From the NCBI GenBank assembly GCA_035448625.1, contig DAOTJI010000051.1, positions 1 through 18,979 of the forward strand: 18,979 nt of DNA. Reading direction: 5' to 3'. Under the pieces are notes generated by a model that made no database searches, was not told where the DNA came from, and was given only the letters and a program-made list of their open reading frames with translations. Positions 1-5,896 of this stretch are shown here, one piece after another; position 1 is the first letter of the stretch; each line of letters starts with the position of its first letter. A program made the position numbers and the translations under genes. The stretch is from UBA8904 sp035448625 (lineage in GTDB: Bacteria; Desulfobacterota; Syntrophia; Syntrophales; Smithellaceae).

Positions 1-588
1 CTCTGCCAGAGCCGGTACAGTCGGGCTGTGTCAGATACGGGCCTGATGTTCGATGTAGACCAGGCCCAACCCCCTCAAGAATTTTTGATATGTGAAGCAT
101 TCCTCCAGGTCCATCGCCGCACTGCCTACGGAGGCGATCCCTTCGGTGCGATTGACGAGTTCGCCTTTCGCGTTGGTTTTTTTGAAACTGGCATCGCGGC
201 TTTTTTTGACGTTTTCCGCAATCTTTTCAAACGCCCATTCCCACTCGACTTCCTTCCACTCGGTCGCGAAAGGCGCACGGTAAAGCGGCTTGCCCAAACG
301 GTTTTCGTTGACGGCCATCTGATAAATTGAACCGCCTTTGCTGCACAGAGACCCTCTGTTGATGGGGCTGTCGGGATCCCCCTCAGTGTTGACGACCTTC
401 CCGTCGCGCACGGACACGATAATGCTGCATCCGACGGAGCAGTACGGACAAACCGTCGTGGTTTCTTTGGCGTACTTGATCTTCAGCTCCTTCGCATGCG
501 CGGCGGTCGGCTTCAGGGTGATGCCCAAACCGCTCGCCGCGGCGACGGCGCCGGAGAGTTTCAAGAAACCTCTTCTGCTGACGTTCAT
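1..588 (-). CDS. fdnG: Tat-exported selenocysteine formate dehydrogenase, alpha subunit (N-terminal part, runs off the window)
   Basis: Catalytic subunit of a periplasmic Mo/W-bisPGD formate dehydrogenase, oxidising formate to CO2. The first 32 residues are a twin-arginine signal (SRRGFLK at 4-10, hydrophobic stretch, cleavage near AHA-KE). A [4Fe-4S] site follows with Cys47, Cys50, Cys54 and Cys82 (CPYCSVGC plus LCSKG). The frame meets TGA at 31-33 after EHQARI, and continues in frame as HSPTVPALAE to the window edge. That is the selenocysteine context of FdnG-type enzymes, so the TGA is read as Sec186 and not as a stop. The start ATG is preceded by AAGGAG about 8 nt away. The rest of the gene, and any beta/gamma subunits, lie outside the window. 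The symbol is by family resemblance; another periplasmic FDH paralogue name is possible. Confidence 0.93.
31..33 (-). other. In-frame TGA read as selenocysteine (FDH 1)
   Basis: The TGA sits between EHQARI and HSPTVPALAE, the place of Sec in FdnG/FdhF-type enzymes. Downstream RNA can form a hairpin: CCGGCTCTGG lies in the right region, and an alternative AGCC/GGCT stem has GU in its loop. It is less clean than the second FDH's SECIS, and the window ends 30 nt after the TGA. Confidence 0.85.
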
Positions 589-750
589 GAATTCTTTCTC
601 CTTTCCTAAGGAATTTAGGTGTCTTCTTTATACCCCGCTCCCTTGGCTGCCGGATGAAAAGCTTTTCAGCGGGGAAATTTGATCTCCAGGATAAACATGG
701 GGCAATAGCCAGCGCCTGCCACCCGAAAAACTGTAATTTCACGCGGAAAT

Positions 751-779
751 TCTATATATGGAATGCAAGTCATTGTCAA
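751..779 (-). promoter_or_regulatory. Putative sigma70 promoter of FDH 1
   Basis: On the minus strand TTGACA (779-774) and TATAGA (756-751) are separated by exactly 17 nt, within an overlapping TATATATAGA run. Transcription would start near 744, giving a leader of about 155 nt before the ATG at 588. Confidence 0.6.
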
Positions 780-885
780 CGCAAAAAAATGAGTCATTTC
801 ATTGATTAATGTCATATTTGGCATAATATAAAAGTCCTGTCAGATCGTAGCAATGCGGTTTTCTCCCTATGGGCGAAAGAGTTGA

Positions 886-898
886 TGACCTTTAGTCA
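886..898. promoter_or_regulatory. TGAC-N5-GTCA dyad
   Basis: A short inverted repeat, TGAC CTTTA GTCA, lies 57 bp upstream of the transporter -35 box and about 107 bp upstream of the FDH 1 -35 box. Similar dyads occur upstream of FDH 2 (8715-8726) and of the TetR gene (11024-11038). It is a candidate operator; the binding protein is unknown. Confidence 0.3.
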
Positions 899-955
899 AA
901 ACGTGAAAAAGCCGCCTTCGTCCATACAGGATTCATTTCGGGGCGATGAATTGAG

Positions 956-984
956 TTGACACTAATCAGCGGCAAATTTATAGT
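956..984 (+). promoter_or_regulatory. sigma70 promoter of the MFS transporter
   Basis: TTGACA (956-961) and TATAGT (979-984) are separated by 17 nt. Transcription would start near 991, leaving a leader of about 135 nt. Confidence 0.7.
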
Positions 985-1125
985 GAAATACAACAGCGAA
1001 GGCAAGGCGGCCCGGACGATTCAAATCATCAACGGTCCGGAAAAGGGCCGACAAAGCCTTAAGCGGAAAACCCGCGGGAACCCTCACCCATCAATCCTGA
1101 ACCGTGCAGAACGAAGGAAAGGCCA

Positions 1126-2460
1126 ATGGAAGAAATCAAAAGAGCGTCGCGCAAAGAGCTGTTCGGATGGGCCATGTTTGATTTCGCCAACTCATCCTAT
1201 ACGACCGTAATCATCACCGTGGTATTTTGCGTCATTTTTCCGCGGCTCATCGTCGGAGACGGACCGGAATTTCGATGGGGCAATCTCCTGTGGAGCGCTT
1301 CCATCTCCATAAGCTACCTGATCGTGCTGTTCACCGCGCCGCTTCTGGGCGCCATTATGGACTATGCCGGATCCAAAAAAAAATTCCTTCTCGGCAGCTG
1401 CTGGCTTTGCGCACTCGCCACTGCCGCACTTTATTTTGTGGGACCGGGCGATATTCTGGCGGGAATGCTGCTCATCATCCTTTCCAATATCGGTTTTTCC
1501 TACAGCGAAGCGTTTATATCCAGCTTTCTTCCGGGGCTGGGCCCTTCCCGGGATCTGGGAAAAATTTCGGGCTACGCCTGGGGGCTCGGCTATATGGGCG
1601 GTCTGACCTCCACGGCCATCGTCATCTTCGGGCTGGGAGCGGGCGTTTACACGCCGGAGAATTTCTTCCGTCTGCGGTGGGTGGGACCGGCCACGGGCCT
1701 GTTTTTCCTCATCGCCGCGATTCCGACGTTTCTCTGGGTTCGGGAACGGACCCTCGCCAGGGTCCTGCCGCCCAATGAAAATTATTTTTCGATCGGCGCG
1801 AAAAGGCTCCAAAAGACCTTTACCGACATTCGGGATTACAAAGATCTGATCGTTCTTCTTTCCTCCTTCTTTTTCGCGTATGCCGGCCTCTCCATCGTGA
1901 TCGCCTTCGCCTTTATTTACGGAGACCAGGTCATCCGGTGGACGGGCAAGACGCAGATTCTGATGTTTGTGATCACGCAATTCACAGCGGCCGGCGGCGC
2001 TCTTCTTTTCGGCGTTCTTCAGGACGTCTGGGGAGCGAAGCGGACCTTCATCCTGACGCTCATCATCTGGGTGGCGGCCGTCAGCCTGATTTACGGCGTT
2101 GCTCCCGTCACCGCATGGGTGAACGGCCTTGCGGGAACGACTTTAAAAGAGGAGCACATTTTCCTGCTCATCGGATCGATCGCCGGTCTGGGGCTGGGAT
2201 CGACGCAGTCCGCGTGCCGCGCGATGGTGGGGCTGTTCTCGCCGGACACCAAAGCCGGTGAGTTCTTCGGCCTGTGGAGCCTCACCAGCCGCCTGTCCGC
2301 CATCGCGGGGCTCATGGGGCTGGGCCTGCTGCAGGCTTGGTTCGGCCTTCACAACGCGATTCTGGTCTGTTCCGCTTTTTTCTTTATCGCCGTCGTGATC
2401 GTTTTGTTCGTCGATGAAGAACGGGGCAAGAGCACCGCGCGCGCCCACGCGGGCGAATAA
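1126..2460 (+). CDS. MFS transporter, UMF1/Atg22-like family
   Basis: Integral inner-membrane protein of 444 residues with about 12 hydrophobic segments. The N-terminal ELFGWAMFDFANSSYTTVI is the hallmark of the UMF1 (Atg22-like) branch of the major facilitator superfamily. The cytoplasmic loop after the second helix pair carries GAIMDYAGSKKKF, the MFS motif-A position. AAGGAAAGG lies just before the ATG, and a good sigma70 promoter lies upstream. The gene diverges from FDH 1 and faces the minus-strand DUF364 gene. The substrate cannot be read from sequence. Members of this family are mostly uncharacterised, and a link to formate or oxyanion export is speculation from position only. Confidence 0.9.
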   Translation: MEEIKRASRKELFGWAMFDFANSSYTTVIITVVFCVIFPRLIVGDGPEFRWGNLLWSASISISYLIVLFTAPLLGAIMDYAGSKKKFLLGSCWLCALATAALYFVGPGDILAGMLLIILSNIGFSYSEAFISSFLPGLGPSRDLGKISGYAWGLGYMGGLTSTAIVIFGLGAGVYTPENFFRLRWVGPATGLFFLIAAIPTFLWVRERTLARVLPPNENYFSIGAKRLQKTFTDIRDYKDLIVLLSSFFFAYAGLSIVIAFAFIYGDQVIRWTGKTQILMFVITQFTAAGGALLFGVLQDVWGAKRTFILTLIIWVAAVSLIYGVAPVTAWVNGLAGTTLKEEHIFLLIGSIAGLGLGSTQSACRAMVGLFSPDTKAGEFFGLWSLTSRLSAIAGLMGLGLLQAWFGLHNAILVCSAFFFIAVVIVLFVDEERGKSTARAHAGE

Positions 2461-2597
2461 ATCCGCCGGGAAAAGCCTCCAATCGTTTCATGAGGTCGGG
2501 TCAAAGCCCGAGGTCCGTAAACGGGAAAGGCCCTGGTGCGGGAGAGGAGGCTGCTGCTGACTTTGCGATGGATGCCCGGACGGCCGGCGCCGCCTTC
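2461..2597. other. Convergent intergenic gap with a small hairpin
   Basis: Short gap between the ends of the transporter (+) and the DUF364 gene (-). A hairpin at 2496-2511 (TCGGGT CAAA GCCCGA, one G-T pair) could mark transcript ends on both strands, but no T-run follows on either side. Nothing else is seen. Confidence 0.35.
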
Positions 2598-3368
2598 TCA
2601 CTTGCCGATGTTCAGATTCACAAAGCGCAAATAGGGACGAAGAGCCGGTGTGCCGCCGCCTTCGGAGATGATGCGCAGAACGCGGGCGCTGTCGGCAACG
2701 ACGGCGCCGCCCAGATGCGTGACGGGCATATCCTTGAATGCTTCGGGCACAAGCGGAGTGGAAGGACCGATCAACGCGACGATGCGCGGCGCTCCCAAAA
2801 GGCCGACGGTTTCTTCAAAGGTGTTATTGAGCAGAGTTGTAGCCGTGATGATGGCAACATTGCATTCGACCAGCGCTTTGCGCCTTTCTTCCGGAGACAG
2901 CAGATCGATGCGTTCCGGATTTTTTTCAATGACCGTCAGCGTCGCGCCGGTCCCGCGGATGCGTTCGACCAGCGGTGCAAAAAGACCGACCATCGCAACA
3001 TTTTCGCCCGGTTTCAAATCAAAACAGGTGGTAGCCTCGCAGTTTTCCGAAGGATTTCCGGGACTTCCCGTAAGCGCATTGGCGACCGCTAAGCCCAGGG
3101 CGCGATGCAGGGCATTTTTGCCGTTGACAAGATACTGCAGCACATCGGAAGCCGATGAACCCGCAAATGTCCCCGCACCTTTCAAAACGGTGCATCCTCG
3201 CGGCGAGGAATCCGACCATACGGCCGCCAGCCCCGCCGCTCCGTTATCCATGAGAACACCCGCATAGCTCAAGCCGATGCGCAAATCGGCAATCCACCGG
3301 TTTTTTGCGGCCGGCATGAGCCTCTCATAAAGGCGGTGCAGCGAGATACCCTTGTCGAACTCGGTCAT
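2598..3368 (-). CDS. DUF4213/DUF364 protein (putative heavy-metal-chelation domain)
   Basis: Protein of 256 residues. The N-terminal part (about 1-80; IADLRIGLSYAGVLM, GLAAVW) resembles DUF4213. The C-terminal part (about 105-250) resembles the DUF364 Rossmann-like domain, with VAMVGLFAPLVERI followed by TVIEKNPE as a nucleotide-fold strand-turn. DUF364 is described as a putative heavy-metal-chelation domain; its biochemical role is not established. The start is set at 3368 because that ATG overlaps the stop of the FmdE-like gene (ATGA), which implies translational coupling. An upstream in-frame start at 3428 would run 63 bp into that gene. As the last gene of the modA-modC-fmdE set, it probably works in Mo/W handling; that is inference from context. 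Confidence 0.85.
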   Translation of the reverse strand: MTEFDKGISLHRLYERLMPAAKNRWIADLRIGLSYAGVLMDNGAAGLAAVWSDSSPRGCTVLKGAGTFAGSSASDVLQYLVNGKNALHRALGLAVANALTGSPGNPSENCEATTCFDLKPGENVAMVGLFAPLVERIRGTGATLTVIEKNPERIDLLSPEERRKALVECNVAIITATTLLNNTFEETVGLLGAPRIVALIGPSTPLVPEAFKDMPVTHLGGAVVADSARVLRIISEGGGTPALRPYLRFVNLNIGK

Positions 3369-3955
3369 TTCTTTTCGTTCCCGGCAGCCAAATCCTTGTA
3401 GGGAGACTCTCCCCCGCAGCCGCGGCACCTGTCTCCGTCGCGGGTCGGATAGGCCTCCCCGCAGACCGGACAGACCGCCACCGGACCCATCTTCTTGCGG
3501 CGGACTTTCTCCGGATCCACCTGCACATGCCGGACGCCGAGCAGGCTCGGCCCCGCTTCCTTGATTTGCGCCAGAAGCAGGTCGATATTTTGTTCGCTTT
3601 TTTTCTTTTTCTTGAGATACCAGTCGTGAATTTCCGGCCAGGCCTCCAGTTTTTTCGTGTCCAGATAAACCCGCACGCCACGGCCGCTGTATTTTTCATA
3701 AAGCGTTACGGCAAATTTGCCGAAGGGAAGCACGGAAAGCCAGCCGTTGCCGATCGTGCAGGGGGTCAGAATCTGCACGGCGTCGGGAAGACAAACCGGC
3801 GTTTCACAGACGGCGTCGAAAAACTCCCCCTCCGGCAGATGCTTCATCGCGAGGTCCACGATGAAACCGCCGATAATCAGTCCCGGCGCGAGATTGCCGT
3901 GAAAGGATTTGACCAGATGGAGATATTCTTCGTAGGAATAGGTGCAGATGTTCAT
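3365..3955 (-). CDS. FmdE-family protein with C-terminal zinc ribbon
   Basis: Protein of 196 residues. The N-terminal two thirds match the FmdE family (named after formylmethanofuran dehydrogenase subunit E): SFHGNLAPGL with His19, and DAVCETPVCLPDAVQILTPC with Cys50, Cys55 and Cys66 as likely metal ligands. After a lysine-rich linker (115-120), a zinc ribbon follows with Cys162, Cys165, Cys177 and Cys180. FmdE-like proteins are widespread outside methanogens and often sit near molybdenum enzyme or transport genes; their function is not settled. Here it lies 63 bp after modC and overlaps the DUF364 start by 4 nt. A role in delivering or inserting Mo/W is a reasonable guess but is not shown. 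Confidence 0.88.
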   Translation of the reverse strand: MNICTYSYEEYLHLVKSFHGNLAPGLIIGGFIVDLAMKHLPEGEFFDAVCETPVCLPDAVQILTPCTIGNGWLSVLPFGKFAVTLYEKYSGRGVRVYLDTKKLEAWPEIHDWYLKKKKKSEQNIDLLLAQIKEAGPSLLGVRHVQVDPEKVRRKKMGPVAVCPVCGEAYPTRDGDRCRGCGGESPYKDLAAGNEKK

Positions 3956-4018
3956 CGATGCTTACATCTCCTTATTCTGTTGCAGGGGACCGTCGCAACG
4001 GCTCCCTGCACAAATATT

Positions 4019-4732
4019 TCAATAGACCAGCGACAGGCGCGGCTCGCGTGCCCCGCGGGCTGCCGAACCCTCTCCCGGCTCCCGGGTGATGGTGCGCTGC
4101 ATCCAGCCCCGGTCGATTCTTCCGTCCACGACCGGCAGAATCTCATCGGCCAGAAACAGAGCTTCATGGATGTCGTGCGTCACGTAAATCACGGGACAGG
4201 ACAGCCTCCCCTTCAGGCTTTTCAGCTCTTCGCGCAGTCCGCGGCGCGTCACCACGTCGAGCGCGGAAAACGGCTCATCGAGCAGGAGCAGGCGCGGATG
4301 CCGGGCCAGTGCCTGGCAGATCGCGCAGCGCTGGCGCTCTCCGCCGGAAACCATGTGCGGCCTGCGCTTTTTCAAATGGCCGATTTTGAAAAGATCGAAG
4401 AGTTCATCGACTTCTTTTTTGTTCGCTGCCGCAAACGCGGCGTTGTCGAACAGATTCAGATGCGGGAAGAGATTGTAATCCTGAAAGACATAGCCCAGGC
4501 GCCGCTTCTGCGGTTTGATGTTGATCCCGCGGTCCGAATCAAACCAGACCTCGTCGCCGAAAATCACCCGTCCGGCGTCCGGCACCGTCAGCCCCGCCAG
4601 CATTCGAATGACCGTGGTCTTGCCGCCGCCGGACGGGCCGATCATCACGGCCATCTTTCCCGGCCCGCAGGCCATCGAAAGCTCCAGATCAAAGAATCTC
4701 AATCTTTTTCTGAACGAGGCCCTGACGGTCAT
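4019..4732 (-). CDS. modC: Molybdate/tungstate ABC transporter ATP-binding protein
   Basis: ABC ATPase of 237 residues. Walker A is GPSGGGKT (32-39), the Q-loop is at Gln84 (YVFQDYNLFP), the signature is SGGERQR (129-135), Walker B is LLLLDEP (148-154) with a D-loop SALD, and the H-loop is His186. It is short compared with full ModC proteins (about 350 aa) because it lacks the C-terminal TOBE/MOP oxyanion-binding domain, so feedback sensing by that domain is absent. GGGAGG stands 8 nt before the ATG. The gene overlaps by 4 nt (ATGA) the 26-codon ORF that lies where modB would be. Mo/W specificity comes from the adjacent modA and the FDH/ModE context, not from the ATPase itself. Confidence 0.85.
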   Translation of the reverse strand: MTVRASFRKRLRFFDLELSMACGPGKMAVMIGPSGGGKTTVIRMLAGLTVPDAGRVIFGDEVWFDSDRGINIKPQKRRLGYVFQDYNLFPHLNLFDNAAFAAANKKEVDELFDLFKIGHLKKRRPHMVSGGERQRCAICQALARHPRLLLLDEPFSALDVVTRRGLREELKSLKGRLSCPVIYVTHDIHEALFLADEILPVVDGRIDRGWMQRTITREPGEGSAARGAREPRLSLVY

Positions 4733-4809
4733 GCAACGGTCCTCCCGTGGAGTCGGCGGCTCCGCCCCGCAGAGGATGCGGCCAAAACCGTCAAGACAAA
4801 CGTCATCAT
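4729..4809 (-). pseudogene. 26-codon ORF in the place of modB, possible permease remnant
   Basis: Between modA and modC there are only 122 bp, too few for the expected permease. In that gap is an ORF with a strong ribosome-binding site (GAAGGAG, 6 nt before ATG). It begins MMTFVLTVLAAS, goes on to a basic tail (RSRRLHGR), and ends in TGA overlapping the modC ATG. A hydrophobic segment followed by a basic tail is what the last helix of a ModB permease looks like, and coupled overlap with modC is usual for modB. I read it as the possible leftover of an internal modB deletion. It could equally be an unrelated small peptide or a leader. No homology was tested. Confidence 0.4.
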
Positions 4810-4854
4810 CGGATTCTCCTTCAACGCTGCCCGAAAGACGAAATCATCCATCGT

Positions 4855-5601
4855 TTACCGAAAACCGTATTTCTTCTTCGTTTTGGCTGCGTCTGCACCG
4901 AGCAGATAGGCCATGAAGAGTTCCGCGCATCTTGGATTTACGGCCTTTCGCAAAATGCATCCGGTCTGCAACACATCCGGTGCCTCGGAAATGCTGAAAA
5001 AGCATCCTTCTTCCCCCTGCCGGCCCGTCTGGGCCGCATGCGCACAGAAACCGGCATCCGCCGCCTGCATAACGACATGCCGGAAGACCTTCCCGCTGTC
5101 AGGGCCGTTGACGAGTTTGCCCTGCAGCGCCTCCCACAGCCCGGCTTTTTGCAGGGCCGTTTTGGCGGCCGCCCCGTAGGCGTCCGCAACGGGGTGGACC
5201 ATGGAAACCTTCCGGATCCGGTCGCTTTTCAAGGCATCCTGCCAAGTGGGGGCTTTGCAGAACTCCCCGTCGGCCGACCACAGAATCGTCGGTCCGCGCG
5301 CATAAATAAAGGTCCCGTCCGTCCACCCTTCCTGCTGCAGAAGATCCGGCCATCGCTCGTCCACGGCCAGAAACACGTCATAGGGGACACCGTTTTTGAT
5401 CCGGCGGTACAGATCGCCCGTCGAAGAAAACGTCGCCTCCACCTTCACGCCGGTCTGCTCCTCAAAATTCGCTGCGATTTCCGTAAAGGCGGAGAAAAAG
5501 TTTTCCTCCACCGCTACGGAAATTTTGTCCGAAGCGGAAGCGGCCGGCAAAGCGGCGAGAACATTCAATATCAGAAAGATGATGGAAACGGCTTTCTTCA
5601 C
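4855..5601 (-). CDS. modA: Molybdate/tungstate-binding periplasmic protein
   Basis: Protein of 248 residues. The first ~23 residues are a Sec signal peptide (KK, then hydrophobic, ending ASA). The mature part follows the ModA pattern: SVAVEENFFSAFTEIAANFE, then TFSSTGDLYRRIKNG (the SST oxyanion-binding region) and DVFLAVDE. A second lobe follows with the hinge stretch VHPVADAYGAAAKTALQKAGLW. It would capture molybdate or tungstate in the periplasm. The start codon is GTG at 5601, with only a weak GAG just upstream. An 18-bp palindrome lies 28 bp upstream and suggests metal-dependent control. No permease gene follows in the window, so the transporter is incomplete as seen. Confidence 0.9.
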   Translation of the reverse strand: MKKAVSIIFLILNVLAALPAASASDKISVAVEENFFSAFTEIAANFEEQTGVKVEATFSSTGDLYRRIKNGVPYDVFLAVDERWPDLLQQEGWTDGTFIYARGPTILWSADGEFCKAPTWQDALKSDRIRKVSMVHPVADAYGAAAKTALQKAGLWEALQGKLVNGPDSGKVFRHVVMQAADAGFCAHAAQTGRQGEEGCFFSISEAPDVLQTGCILRKAVNPRCAELFMAYLLGADAAKTKKKYGFR

Positions 5602-5628
5602 GGCTCAACGCTTTCCCGCTCTGTCGAT

Positions 5629-5646
5629 TATGTTATCAATAACATA
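5629..5646. promoter_or_regulatory. Perfect 18-bp palindrome upstream of modA, candidate Mo/W operator
   Basis: Arms TATGTTAT and ATAACATA flank a 2-bp centre, with all 8 arm pairs matching. It lies 28 bp before the modA GTG and overlaps a -10-like CATAAT on the minus strand (5632-5627), where a bound repressor would block initiation. ModE operators are AT-rich palindromes in this position, but the exact sequence differs from the E. coli ModE box. Candidate binders are the ModE-like protein (9942-10304) and the HTH-PBP protein (8885-9799). Confidence 0.6.
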
Positions 5647-5655
5647 CATCCGAGG

Positions 5656-5691
5656 AAAAAAACATCCCGCATGATGATCGCGGGATTTTTT
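5656..5691. terminator. Bidirectional intrinsic terminator between FDH 2 and modA
   Basis: Stem ATCCCGC (5664-5670) pairs with GCGGGAT (5680-5686) around a 9-nt loop. Six T follow on the plus strand (5686-5691), and seven A precede (5656-5662), giving a T-run on the minus strand. In the minus direction it would end the FDH 2 transcript before the modA operon starts. Confidence 0.75.
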
Positions 5692-5826
5692 CCGGTTTTT
5701 CCGCCGGACGATCGATCCCGGCCGTGCAGGCCTTGTGAAATGTGCCCCCTGTTCTTCCGCCGCTCAACCGGAGAAGCCGTCCGGCGGCGGTTCTGCGGAC
5801 AGGCACGGTATTCACGCAGAGGGGTC

Positions 5827-5863
5827 GAGCGTTCCCGAAATCCAGGTTCTTCCGGGAACGCTC
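5827..5863. other. 11-bp perfect inverted repeat after the FDH 2 stop codon
   Basis: GAGCGTTCCCG (5827-5837) and CGGGAACGCTC (5853-5863) pair without mismatch around a 15-nt loop, 33 nt past the FDH 2 stop. No T-run follows, so it is more likely a 3'-end stabiliser or Rho-linked pause than an intrinsic terminator. The remainder of 5692-5896 shows no gene. Confidence 0.55.
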
Positions 5864-5896
5864 AAGATGGGGCAATGGCTCAAAGGCCGTTGAGAA

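Larger units (their letters stand above)
589..1125. other. Divergent intergenic region between FDH 1 and the MFS transporter
   Basis: No convincing gene is seen. It holds one promoter for each direction (751-779 minus, 956-984 plus) and a TGAC-N5-GTCA dyad at 886-898. The AT-rich stretch 768-815 carries three GTCAT words. A weak 6-bp hairpin (CCGGAC at 1012-1017 with GTCCGG at 1035-1040) lies in the leader of the transporter. Confidence 0.6.

Noticed and set aside
383..742. 119-codon open frame upstream of and overlapping FDH 1 on the same strand
   Set aside because: Overlaps the FDH 1 signal and Fe-S region in another frame; arginine-rich translation with no family resemblance.
956..1210. 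84-codon open frame upstream of the MFS gene
   Set aside because: It starts inside the promoter and would overlap the MFS start in another frame; basic low-complexity product.
3527..4909. 460-codon open frame on the plus strand
   Set aside because: Antisense to FmdE-like, modC and the end of modA; no recognisable domain.
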